64,000 bases of DNA from positions 1 through 64,000 of the forward strand of contig JAKAUQ010000005.1 in NCBI GenBank assembly GCA_021827705.1, in the 5' to 3' direction. The notes under the pieces were generated by a model. It was not told the origin of the DNA, made no database searches, and worked only from the letters and a program-made list of their open reading frames with translations. The DNA is from Actinomycetes bacterium. GTDB taxonomy: Bacteria > Actinomycetota > Acidimicrobiia > Acidimicrobiales > RAAP-2. The translations under genes and the position numbers were made by a program. Positions 45,363 through 53,590 of this stretch are shown piece after piece; the stretch's first letter is position 1; every line of letters begins with the position of its first letter.

Positions 45363-46586
45363 CTAGGCCGAGACGCGAGGCTCCTTGGGCAGGCCCAGCA
45401 CGCGCTCGCCCACGATGTTGCGCTGGATCTCGGCGGTGCCGCCCCAGATCGTCTCGGAGCGCGAGAAGAAGAACGCGGCCTGCAGCTCGGAGACCGGATA
45501 GTCGGCGCGTCCCCGCTGACCGACCTCGGCGCCCTCGACGAAGGTCCCGGTGAGCACCTGGCCCGACGCACCCAGGATGTCGAGGCCGAGCTCGGTGGTG
45601 TCGCGGTGGCTCTCGGACCAGAACATCTTGTTGGTCGCGCCCAGGGCCACGGTCTCGTGGGTCCCGTGCAGCGCGTCGGTGAGGGTCCGCCAGCCATTGA
45701 TCTCCATGATCTTGACCTTGGACCACGAGCGGACCAGCCGGTCGCGGATCAGGGGATCTGACGCGCACCCGCGCGCCTGGGCGGCCGCGCGCAGCCCCTC
45801 CCACTCGCGCGCGAAGCGGCGGTACCCGGTGGTGGCCGACGCCCCGCGCTCGAAGGAGAGGGTGGTCATGGCCACCTTCCAGCCGTTGTTGACGCCGCCC
45901 ACGACGTTGGCGATCGGGCAGCGCGCGTCGGTGAAGAAGACCTCGTTGAACTCGGCGGTGCCGTCGACCTGGGTCAGGGGGCGCACCTCGATGCCCGGCT
46001 GCCTCATCGGCACGAGGAGGTAGCTGATCCCGCCGTGGGGGGGTGCCGTGGGGTCGGTGCGCGCCAGGAGGAAGACGTAGTCGGCGAACTGCGCCTGGGT
46101 CGTCCAGACCTTCTGGCCGTTGATGACCCACTCGTCCCCGTCGCGCACGGCCGAGGTGGTCAGGCTGGCCAGGTCCGAGCCGGAGTTGGGCTCCGAGAAG
46201 CCCTGGCACCACGAGATCGTCCCGTTCAAGATGCCCGGGAGGAACTCCTGCTTCTGCTCCTCGGTACCCCACTGGAGGATCGTGGGCCCGACCAGGGTGT
46301 CACCGAAGAAGTCGGCGCGCATCGGGGCGTTGACCCGGGCGAACTCCTCGGCGAGCACCACCTGCTCGATCAGGCTGAGGCCCCGCCCCCCGTACTGGGT
46401 GGGCCAGCCCGCGCAGATCCAGCCGCCCTCGCGCAGCCGCTCGGTCCAGGCGGCGGCGAACGCGGCGCGCTCGCTGGCCTCGGCGGGCCGCTCCGGCGCA
46501 TTCCATCCCGGCGGGAGGTTCGCGCTCAGCCAGTCACGCACCGTGTGACGGAACTCCTCGGCTTCGGCTGGGTAGGTCAGATCCAT
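45363..46586 (-). CDS. Acyl-CoA dehydrogenase (FadE type)
   Basis: A 407-aa FAD flavoenzyme. GFSEPNSGSDLASLTTSAVRDGDEWVINGQKVWTTQAQ is the FAD/substrate signature; the C-terminal RSETIWGGTAEIQRNIVGERVLGLPKEPR is the motif of actinobacterial FadE proteins for long-chain or sterol side-chain acyl-CoAs. It begins at ATG 46586, 6 nt after TACAGT. It is not next to a ligase or hydratase gene. This is the third acyl-CoA dehydrogenase in the window. Confidence 0.9.
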   Translation of the reverse strand: MDLTYPAEAEEFRHTVRDWLSANLPPGWNAPERPAEASERAAFAAAWTERLREGGWICAGWPTQYGGRGLSLIEQVVLAEEFARVNAPMRADFFGDTLVGPTILQWGTEEQKQEFLPGILNGTISWCQGFSEPNSGSDLASLTTSAVRDGDEWVINGQKVWTTQAQFADYVFLLARTDPTAPPHGGISYLLVPMRQPGIEVRPLTQVDGTAEFNEVFFTDARCPIANVVGGVNNGWKVAMTTLSFERGASATTGYRRFAREWEGLRAAAQARGCASDPLIRDRLVRSWSKVKIMEINGWRTLTDALHGTHETVALGATNKMFWSESHRDTTELGLDILGASGQVLTGTFVEGAEVGQRGRADYPVSELQAAFFFSRSETIWGGTAEIQRNIVGERVLGLPKEPRVSA

Positions 46587-46592
46587 ACCCGA

Positions 46593-46598
46593 ACTGTA
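46593..46598 (-). promoter_or_regulatory. -10 box TACAGT, leaderless start of fadE-type gene
   Basis: TACAGT lies 6 nt upstream of the ATG at 46586; no Shine-Dalgarno sequence. Confidence 0.5.
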
Positions 46599-46644
46599 GT
46601 CAGAGCGCCCGCGCGATTGGCTGGGTCCACCGCGATGGACCAGA

Positions 46645-48051
46645 ATGGTCCGAACGCCCCGCAACCGTCCAAGGTGGTTCGTGTCTCGCTCCGTCTCCCA
46701 AGTCATCGCCGACACCCGGGAGTCCTGGGCGCGCTCGCGCGCCGAGATCCTGCCCCCGGTGCGGCCGGCCCGCCCGCCGTCGCCGGACGGCTGGCGCGTC
46801 GCCTTCCTGGTGTACCGGGGCAACCCGACCTGCGGGGGCCAGGGCGTCTACACGCGCCACCTGACCCGCGAGCTGGTGGCCCTGGGCCACAGCGTCGAGG
46901 TCTTCTCCGGGCCCCCGTGGCCCGAGCTCGACCCGGGAGTCGGCTTCACGCCGGTGCGCGGCCTGGACCTGTATCGCGAGCCCGACCCCTTCCGGATCCC
47001 GGCGCGCCGAGAGTTCACGTCCGGAATCGACGTCCAGGAGTTCGCCACCATGCTCGCGGGGGGCTTCGGGGAGCCACTGGCCTTCAGCCGCCGCGTTCGC
47101 TCGATGCTGGCGGCCCGGCGCGCCGACTTCGACCTGGTCCACGACGACCAGTGCCTGGGTTGGGGCATCCGGGACCTGGCTCGTGACGGCTGGCCGCTGC
47201 TGGAGACCATCCACCACCCCATCACCGTGGACCGCGCCATCGCCCTGGACCACGCGGAGGGCTGGTGGCGCCGCTACACCACGCGGCGGTGGTTCGGGTT
47301 CTTGCGCATGCAGGTGCGCGTGGCCCGCGCGCTGCCCGCGGTGCTGACCGTCTCGCACAACTCGCGGCGCGACATCCACGAGCAGCTCGGCGTCCCCCTG
47401 GAGCGCCTGACGGTCGTCCCCGTGGGCGTCGACCACACCGTCTTTGCGCCCCGGGCTAACACCACGCCGCGCCCGGGGCGCCTGATGGTGACCACCAGCT
47501 CGGACGTTCCCATGAAGGGCCTGGTGCCGTTGCTCGAGGCGGTCGCCAAGCTGCGCGCCGAGCGCGCCGTGGACCTGGTGGTGGTCGGCCAGCCCCGCCC
47601 CGGCGGGCGCGTCGCCCAGGCGATCACGCGCCTCGGGCTCACCGACATCGTCACGACCATCAGCGCCGTGAGCGACGAGACCCTGGCCCGTTACTACGCC
47701 GAGGCGCAGGTGGCGATCGTGCCCAGCCTCTACGAGGGGTTCTCTCTGCCGGCGATCGAGGCGATGAGCTGCGGCGTGGCGGTCGTGGCCACGACCGGCG
47801 GGGCGCTGCCCGAGGTCGTGGGGCCCGACGGCGAGGCGGCGCTGCTGGTCGCGCCCAACGACCCCGAGGCGCTGGCCGCGGCCATCGCGCGCCTGCTCGA
47901 CGACCCACCGCTGCGCGCGGCTCTCGGTGCGCGGGGGCGCCAGCGCGTGGTGGAGCGCTTCACCTGGCAGGTCACCGCGCGAGGGACGGCGGCCTGCTAC
48001 GACGCCATCATGCGCCACGAGGCGCTGCCGGCCGCGATGCGGTTCGCCTGA
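46645..48051 (+). CDS. Glycosyltransferase family 4 (GT-B)
   Basis: A 468-aa cytoplasmic glycosyltransferase. The N-terminal domain opens RVAFLVYRGNPTCGGQGVYTRHLTRELVALGHSVEVFSG, the acceptor-side GGxGVY motif. The C-terminal domain has VPVGVDHTVFAP, TTSSDVPMKGLVPLLEA and PSLYEGFSLPAIEAMSCGVAVVATTGGALPEVVG, the nucleotide-sugar site with the EGFSLPAIEAM glutamate pair. The sugar donor and acceptor are unknown. It is first in a run with a methyltransferase and a toroid protein at overlapping stop/start codons. The ATG at 46645 is chosen by frame; GTG starts shortly downstream are possible. Confidence 0.9.
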   Translation: MVRTPRNRPRWFVSRSVSQVIADTRESWARSRAEILPPVRPARPPSPDGWRVAFLVYRGNPTCGGQGVYTRHLTRELVALGHSVEVFSGPPWPELDPGVGFTPVRGLDLYREPDPFRIPARREFTSGIDVQEFATMLAGGFGEPLAFSRRVRSMLAARRADFDLVHDDQCLGWGIRDLARDGWPLLETIHHPITVDRAIALDHAEGWWRRYTTRRWFGFLRMQVRVARALPAVLTVSHNSRRDIHEQLGVPLERLTVVPVGVDHTVFAPRANTTPRPGRLMVTTSSDVPMKGLVPLLEAVAKLRAERAVDLVVVGQPRPGGRVAQAITRLGLTDIVTTISAVSDETLARYYAEAQVAIVPSLYEGFSLPAIEAMSCGVAVVATTGGALPEVVGPDGEAALLVAPNDPEALAAAIARLLDDPPLRAALGARGRQRVVERFTWQVTARGTAACYDAIMRHEALPAAMRFA

Positions 48052-48767
48052 TGCTCACCGCCGACCTCGACCGCCTGGGCCTGCGCGCCGGCGACCGCGT
48101 CCTCGACCTGGGCTGCGGGTTCGGTCGCCACGCCTTCGAGGTGGCCCGGCGGGGAGGACGCGTGGTGGCCCTGGACGCGGGGGCCGATGAGGTCCGCTCG
48201 GTCGTCGGGATCCTGGCGGCCATGGTGGCGGCGGGCGAGTTGCCCGACGAAGCAGGCCGCGCGGGGGCCGTTCGGGGTGACGCCTGGCACCTGCCCTTCG
48301 CCGACGGCGCCTTCGACCGCGTCATCTGCGCCGAGGTCCTCGAGCACCTGCCCGACGACGTGGGCGCCATGGCCGAGATCGCCCGCGTCCTGCGACCGGG
48401 CGGCACGCTGGCCGTGACGGTCCCGCGCTTCGCGCCCGAGCTGGTGAACTGGGCCCTGTCCGACGAGTACCACCTGGTTCCAGGAGGCCACGTGCGGATC
48501 TACCGGCGCCGGATCCTCGAGGCGCGCCTGGCCGCGTCGGGCCTGGCCGTGGACGGCCACGGCTTCGCCCACGGCCTGCACAGCCCCTACTGGGCGCTCA
48601 AGTGCCTGGTCGGCGTGGCCAACGACGACCACTGGCTGGTGCGCACCTACCACCGCCTGCTGGTGTGGGACATCGAGCGCCGTCCCGCGATCACGCGCGC
48701 GGCCGAGCGCGTTCTGGCTCCGGTGATGGGCAAGTCCCTCATCGTCTACGCCACCCGCCAGCCGTGA
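48051..48767 (+). CDS. Class I SAM-dependent methyltransferase
   Basis: A 238-aa Methyltransf_11-type enzyme. RVLDLGCGFGRHAFEVARRGGRVVALDAG binds S-adenosylmethionine; FADGAFDRVICAEVLEHLPDDVGAMAEIARVLRPGGTLAVTVP is the middle motif set. The C-terminal third (HSPYWALKCLVGVANDDHWLVRTYHRLLVWDIE) is specific to this group. The start codon overlaps the glycosyltransferase stop by 1 nt and the stop overlaps the next start, so all three are translated together. Confidence 0.9.
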   Translation: MLTADLDRLGLRAGDRVLDLGCGFGRHAFEVARRGGRVVALDAGADEVRSVVGILAAMVAAGELPDEAGRAGAVRGDAWHLPFADGAFDRVICAEVLEHLPDDVGAMAEIARVLRPGGTLAVTVPRFAPELVNWALSDEYHLVPGGHVRIYRRRILEARLAASGLAVDGHGFAHGLHSPYWALKCLVGVANDDHWLVRTYHRLLVWDIERRPAITRAAERVLAPVMGKSLIVYATRQP

Positions 48768-49852
48768 CCACCGCCGGTGTGCGACTGGGGGGCCTACCCG
48801 GGGTGGCGAGCGCCGACGAGCTGGATCGGACCGGTCAGTACCTGGCGGACCTGCAGCACGCCAGCGGCGAGATCCCCTGGTATCCCGGAGGCCACAGCGA
48901 CCCCTGGAACCACGTGGAGGTCGCCATGGCTCTCACGGTGCTGGGTCGCGACGACGCCGCGCGCGCCGCCTACGACTGGCTGATCGCCCACCAGCTGGGC
49001 GACGGGAGCTGGTTCAACTACTACCGCGACGGGGCGGTCGAGGACGCGCGCCTGGACACCAACGTGTGCGCCTACTTGGCCACCGGGCTGTGCCACTACC
49101 TGCGCGCGACGGGGGACGTCGACTACGTGGCGGCGGCCTGGCCGGCCCTCGACGCGGCACTGGCCTTCGTGGTGGCCCACCAGGACGCCGACGGGCCGGT
49201 GCGCTGGTCGCGCGACCCGGCCGGGCGACTGGAGCCCGACGCCCTCTTGACGGGCTCGTCGTCGATCTACCTGTCCTTGCTCTGCGGTCTGGAGGTCGCC
49301 GCGCGCCTCGGCCACGCGCGGGGCGCCTGGTCGCGAGCAGCGGGGCGCCTCGGCCACGCCGTCGCGCACCACCCGGGCGCTTTCGCGCCCAAGAACGAGT
49401 ACGCCATGGACTGGTACTACCCGGTGCTCACCGGCGCCCTGGTGGACGCTGCGGCGCTGGAGCGCCTGGACCAGGGCTGGGAGCGCCACGTCCTGGTGGG
49501 ACGGGGCGTGCGCTGCGTGTCCACCAGCGACTGGGTCACCGCCGCCGAGACCGCCGAGTGCGCCTTGGCCCTGGACGCGGCGGGGCGCCCGGCGCTCGCG
49601 GCCGAGCTGCTGGCCACGACGCGGCGGCACCGGCGCGCCGACGGCGCGTACCTGACCGGTCTGGTGTACCCGACCGGGGTGACGTTCCCCGGCGACGAGG
49701 TGAGCAGCTACACCGCGGCCGCGGTCGTGCTGGCCATCGATGCGGTGACCGGGCAGTCCGCCGCCGCGTCCCTCTTCCACCCCGACGCGCTCTCGCGCCC
49801 CGCCGACCTACCCGAGGACGGCTGCGGGCGCGCTGCGCCGCAGCACCCGTAG
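48764..49852 (+). CDS. Alpha/alpha-toroid protein annotated as prenyltransferase/terpenoid-cyclase-like
   Basis: A 362-aa cytoplasmic protein. Repeated helical hairpins carry motifs resembling terpenoid-cyclase QW repeats: HASGEIPWYPGG, HQLGDGSWFNYYRDG and HQDADGPVRWSRD. EYAMDWYYPVLTGAL and GVRCVSTSDWVTAAETAECALALDA are distinctive. No DxDD or DCTAE cyclase motif is present, so cyclase chemistry is doubtful; a carbohydrate-processing toroid is an alternative. It is coupled (GTGA) to the methyltransferase. The last 45 nt overlap the convergent methyltransferase gene. Confidence 0.72.
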   Translation: MTTAGVRLGGLPGVASADELDRTGQYLADLQHASGEIPWYPGGHSDPWNHVEVAMALTVLGRDDAARAAYDWLIAHQLGDGSWFNYYRDGAVEDARLDTNVCAYLATGLCHYLRATGDVDYVAAAWPALDAALAFVVAHQDADGPVRWSRDPAGRLEPDALLTGSSSIYLSLLCGLEVAARLGHARGAWSRAAGRLGHAVAHHPGAFAPKNEYAMDWYYPVLTGALVDAAALERLDQGWERHVLVGRGVRCVSTSDWVTAAETAECALALDAAGRPALAAELLATTRRHRRADGAYLTGLVYPTGVTFPGDEVSSYTAAAVVLAIDAVTGQSAAASLFHPDALSRPADLPEDGCGRAAPQHP

Positions 49853-50455
49853 CGAGCCCACGGCGTCGTCTTCCACGAAGCCCGCGCCCAGTGCGGCTCG
49901 GTAGATGTCGTAGGGCGGGCGACCCCCGTCGCGGGGATCGGGGAAGACGTCGTGGATCGCCAGCAGCCCCCCGGGCACCAGGTGCGGCACCCAGCCGTGG
50001 TAGTCGGCCCAGGCGACCTCCTCGCCGTGACCCCCATCCAAGAAGAGCAGGTCGAGGGGCTGGCTGAAGTGCGCGGCCACGACCGCTGACGGCCCCACCA
50101 GGCCCAGCACCACCGACTCGAGGCCGGCGTCGGCCACGGTGCGCTGCCAGGTCGGCAGCGTGTTGATGCGTCCGTCGGCCCCGTCGACCAGGTCGGCCTC
50201 GAAGTGCTCCCAGCCGGCCTGCTGCTCCTCGCTGCCGTGATGGTGGTCGAGGGAGTACAGGACCGAGCCGCTGTCGCGCGCGGCAGCGCCCAGGAACACC
50301 GTCGAGCGCCCGCACCAGGCGCCGACCTCCAGCCAGGTTCCCCCGGGCCGCTCGCGTCCTCGCCGCCGCCCGTGCGCGCTGAGGGCGAGCCCCTCGGGCA
50401 CGGGCAGGAAGCCGCGCACCGACGCCGCGAAGTCCACCAGCTCCTCGAAGTTCAC
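49808..50455 (-). CDS. Class I SAM-dependent methyltransferase (CmcI/cephalosporin-hydroxylase-like)
   Basis: A 215-aa enzyme. GTWLEVGAWCGRSTVFLGAAARDSGSVLYSLDHHHGSEEQQAGWEHF is the SAM site, and PLDLLFLDGGHGEEVAWADYHGWVPHLVPGGLLAIHDVFPD a Methyltransf_24 pattern with a metal-like HxxD. The product may modify the same molecule as the neighbouring convergent cluster. The GTG at 50455 overlaps the stop of the GDT1 gene upstream. Its 3' end overlaps the toroid gene by 45 nt, unusually long for two convergent genes. Confidence 0.85.
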   Translation of the reverse strand: MNFEELVDFAASVRGFLPVPEGLALSAHGRRRGRERPGGTWLEVGAWCGRSTVFLGAAARDSGSVLYSLDHHHGSEEQQAGWEHFEADLVDGADGRINTLPTWQRTVADAGLESVVLGLVGPSAVVAAHFSQPLDLLFLDGGHGEEVAWADYHGWVPHLVPGGLLAIHDVFPDPRDGGRPPYDIYRAALGAGFVEDDAVGSLRVLRRSAPAAVLG

Positions 50456-51045
50456 GCGCGCACCGCCTGGACCAGCGCGAGGATGCCGAGGATGGCGAAG
50501 ACCGCGCCCCCGATGCGCCGGATGATCCGCGTGGGCACCCACCGCTGGAGCAGGCGGCCGCCGAAGGCGCCGAGGTAGGCCACGACGACCAGGGCCACGG
50601 ACCCGGCGGCGAAGATCGCCACCGGGTCGTGGGTGCGGGCCGTCAGGCTGGCCGCCTGGATCTGGGTCAGATCGCCGAACTCGCCGAGAAAGATCACCCC
50701 GAAGGCGGCACCGATCTCGCGCGCGGGCGAGGCCGCGTGCTCGCGCACGGCCTCGTGCTGGCCGCGCTGCTCCACCTCGCGCTCCCGGGCCGCCAGCAGG
50801 AAGGCGGCCCCCCCGAGGAACAGCGCGGCCACGATCGCGTCGCGCACCCGGGGTGCCAGCAGGGTCAGCAGGCCCCCGGCGGTGACGGCGATGGCCATCT
50901 GGACGACGAAGCCGGCGGCGGCGCCGAGCGCGACGTGGCGCGGGCGGGCCCGCGTCGACATGACGATGACCGCGACCATCGTCTTGTCGGGCAGCTCCAG
51001 GGCGAACATCAGCGCCATGACGCCGAGGAAGGTGCCCGCGGCCAC
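50452..51045 (-). CDS. GDT1/TMEM165-family cation transporter
   Basis: A 197-aa membrane protein with six predicted helices in two homologous halves. Each half has the cation motif: ELPDKT (17-22) and EFGDLT (122-127), variants of ExGDKT. The family exports or exchanges Mn2+/Ca2+. It lies 4 nt downstream of pepN and overlaps the methyltransferase gene start, so all three may be cotranscribed. The second motif's loss of the Lys is worth noting. Confidence 0.85.
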   Translation of the reverse strand: MAAGTFLGVMALMFALELPDKTMVAVIVMSTRARPRHVALGAAAGFVVQMAIAVTAGGLLTLLAPRVRDAIVAALFLGGAAFLLAAREREVEQRGQHEAVREHAASPAREIGAAFGVIFLGEFGDLTQIQAASLTARTHDPVAIFAAGSVALVVVAYLGAFGGRLLQRWVPTRIIRRIGGAVFAILGILALVQAVRA

Positions 51046-51049
51046 GGCC

Positions 51050-53551
51050 TTAGAACTGCGGGCGGATCGCCTCGGCGAAGGCCTGACCGACGCGCATGCG
51101 CTCGACCCACTGTTCCACCGAGGCCGGGTAGCCTCCGACCACCGGATGCGCCTCGTGGAAGGCCGCCACCTCGTCGGCGAGCTCGGGATCGCGGATGAAG
51201 GTGGCGATGCCGGCGGCCAGGCGGGCGTGGAGGCTGGGCGAGAAGCGGGAGGTCGCCTCGTCCCAGCGGCTGGTCAAGAGGTGCCACACCGCCGGTCCGG
51301 TGGTCTCGTTGCGCATGAGGGTCGGCAAGATGATGGGCCCGTCCTGGGTGCGAAAGTCTCTCAGGCAGCGCTCGGCAGCGTCGAGGGCCACGGCGAGGTC
51401 GTTGAAGGACCCCAGGGCGAGCTGGTAGCGCAGGGCCTCCTGGGGTGTGGGCGCGGTGCGGTAGGCCTCCAGGAACCGCTCGTAGTCACCCGGGCGGTCG
51501 TGGTCGGCCACCAGGCGCAGGATCGGGGTCGCCAGATCGCCGCTGACCTCGCCGCGATCGAAGCGCGCGACGGCCTCGGCGCGCACCTGCGGGTCGCGCG
51601 CGACCTCGCCCAGCAGCTGCACCAGGGTGCCGCGCAGCTGGGCGCGCACCGGGCCCTCGTCGGGCTGGACGTCCCAGCCCAGGCGCGCGAACACCGGACC
51701 GGCTGCCTCGGCGACCTGGGTGGCCAGGAGCATGCGCGCGGGCTCGTCCAGGGCGCGACGCACCATGCCGGCCGCCGCCAGCACGAAGTCCCACGGCGTC
51801 GACTCGTCAATGGGCGTGAGGCCGCGAACCAAGGTGAGGAACTCGGACCAGGTGATGACGCGGGCCAGCAGCGTGGCCCAGCCGTCGCTGAGCAGCGTGG
51901 CGCGCTCGATCGCGGTGAGGCGACCGAGGTCGGCGGCCACGGCGGCCAGGTCATCGGGGCGGTAGTGGCTGCGGTACACGCCGGATCCCCCGGCGTTGAG
52001 CAGGGTGGGCGCGGCCAACTCGAGGGTCAGCGACTGCTCGCTCAGGAGGTGGCGGCGCTCCTCGCCGCCTCCCAGGGGCCGCGTCAGGACGGGCACGATC
52101 CAGTGGTCGCCGATGGCGCCCTTGTCCGCCGCGCCCAGGAACGCGAAGGGCTCCTGGCGCAGTTGGTCGCCGTCCAGGCTGATCAGCGGGTGGCCCCCCT
52201 GAAGGATCCAGGTGTCCATCATCGCGTGGACCGGCGCGCCCGAGACCTCCTCGAGGGCGTCCCACAGGTCCGTGGTCACGGCGTTGGCGTAGCTGTGCTG
52301 GCGCAGGTAGTGGCGGATGCCGTCGCGGAAGGTCGTCTCGGTCAGGTACTGCTCGAGCATGCGCAGGACTGAGGAACCCTTCTGGTAGGTGAGCGCGTCG
52401 AACATGCCCTGCGTGTCGTCGGGCGAGAGGACCTCGTACTCGATGGCTCGCGTGTGGGCCAGGCCGTCGATCTGCAGCGCCAGGTCCTTGTGGACCGCCT
52501 GCTCGGACCAGATGTGCCAGTCGGGCCGGAAGGCGTCGGAGCACTTGAGCTGCATGAACGTGGCGAAGGCCTCATTCAGCCAGATACCCTCCCACCACTC
52601 CATCGTCACCAGGTCGCCGAACCACATGTGGGCCAGCTCGTGGTGCACCACCTCGGCCACCCGGTAGGTCTCGGCCAGCGAGGCGGTCTGCGGGTCGACG
52701 AGCAGGGCCGTCTCGCGGAAGGTGACGCACCCCAGGTTCTCCATGGCCCCGAAGGCGAAGTCCGGGATGGCCACCATGTCGAGCTTCTCGCCGGGGTAGG
52801 CGATGGCGAAGTAGTCCGGGAAGTAGTTCAGGGCGAAGTCGGCCGCCTCCAGGGCCAGGGGGGCCAGGTGCACCTTGCCGATCGGGGTGATCACCCGTAC
52901 CGGCACGCCGCGCACCTCACGGATCGCGGTGGCCTCGAAGGGGCCCACGATGAAGGCCACCAGGTAGCTCGACATGACCATCGTGGGCGCGAAGCTGATG
53001 CTGCGCTGGCCGTTGCCGAGGTCGACGTTGGCGATCTCGGGCGCGTTGGAGACCGCGAGCAAGTCGCTCGGGACGGTCAAGTTGATCTGGAAGGTCGCCT
53101 TCAAGGACGGCTCGTCAAAGCACGGGAAGGCGCGGCGGGCGTCGGAGTGCTCGAACTGCGTGGTGGCGATGACGTGGGCGACGCCGGCGTCGTCGGTGTA
53201 GGTGGAGCGGTAGAAGCCGGCCAGCGCGTCACTGAGGATCCCGGTGAAGGCCAGCTCCAGGGTCGCGGGGCCCACGGGGATCTTCTGGTCGAAGGGGAAG
53301 GTCACCGTCTGGTAGCGCTCGTCGGCCTCGTGGCTCCCGGCGTGGTGGGCCACCCCGGCGCTGGTCACCGTAGCCGGGCTCAGCTGGAGATCCTTGGCGT
53401 GCAAGGTGATGGCCGACACCGGCTCGACGACCTCGACGTCGATCTCGACGCGGCCCGAGAAGGTCGCGGCCTCCAGGTCGGGGGTCAGGAAGATGCGGTA
53501 CGCCCGCGGCAGTACGTCACGGGACAGGCGATAGGGATTTGGCGTGCTCAT
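51050..53551 (-). CDS. pepN: Aminopeptidase N (M1)
   Basis: An 833-aa zinc aminopeptidase. GAMEN (268-272) recognises the free N-terminus, HELAH (304-308) with E327 in LNEAF binds zinc. The C-terminal half (about 520-833) is the ERAP1-like helical domain, as in actinobacterial PepN. The ATG at 53551 is 8 nt after TAGTGT. The frame stays open far upstream in antisense, but that part is shadow of the next gene. Confidence 0.94.
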   Translation of the reverse strand: MSTPNPYRLSRDVLPRAYRIFLTPDLEAATFSGRVEIDVEVVEPVSAITLHAKDLQLSPATVTSAGVAHHAGSHEADERYQTVTFPFDQKIPVGPATLELAFTGILSDALAGFYRSTYTDDAGVAHVIATTQFEHSDARRAFPCFDEPSLKATFQINLTVPSDLLAVSNAPEIANVDLGNGQRSISFAPTMVMSSYLVAFIVGPFEATAIREVRGVPVRVITPIGKVHLAPLALEAADFALNYFPDYFAIAYPGEKLDMVAIPDFAFGAMENLGCVTFRETALLVDPQTASLAETYRVAEVVHHELAHMWFGDLVTMEWWEGIWLNEAFATFMQLKCSDAFRPDWHIWSEQAVHKDLALQIDGLAHTRAIEYEVLSPDDTQGMFDALTYQKGSSVLRMLEQYLTETTFRDGIRHYLRQHSYANAVTTDLWDALEEVSGAPVHAMMDTWILQGGHPLISLDGDQLRQEPFAFLGAADKGAIGDHWIVPVLTRPLGGGEERRHLLSEQSLTLELAAPTLLNAGGSGVYRSHYRPDDLAAVAADLGRLTAIERATLLSDGWATLLARVITWSEFLTLVRGLTPIDESTPWDFVLAAAGMVRRALDEPARMLLATQVAEAAGPVFARLGWDVQPDEGPVRAQLRGTLVQLLGEVARDPQVRAEAVARFDRGEVSGDLATPILRLVADHDRPGDYERFLEAYRTAPTPQEALRYQLALGSFNDLAVALDAAERCLRDFRTQDGPIILPTLMRNETTGPAVWHLLTSRWDEATSRFSPSLHARLAAGIATFIRDPELADEVAAFHEAHPVVGGYPASVEQWVERMRVGQAFAEAIRPQF

Positions 53552-53578
53552 CGCTGGCCACACTAGGGCGGAATCCTC

Positions 53579-53584
53579 TACGCT
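53579..53584 (+). promoter_or_regulatory. -10 box TACGCT, leaderless start of the kinase gene
   Basis: TACGCT lies exactly 6 nt before the GTG at 53591; no Shine-Dalgarno sequence. Confidence 0.5.
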
Positions 53585-53590
53585 CGCTGG

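Noticed and set aside
45361..45366. A sixth shared-CTAG convergent junction at the fadE-type gene end
   Set aside because: CTAG is present, but the convergent MFS gene ends with TGA at 45334, so the stops are not shared.
48764..49852. True squalene/terpenoid cyclase
   Set aside because: Only weak QW-like repeats are present; the catalytic DxDD and DCTAE motifs are missing, and length is about half that of squalene-hopene cyclase.
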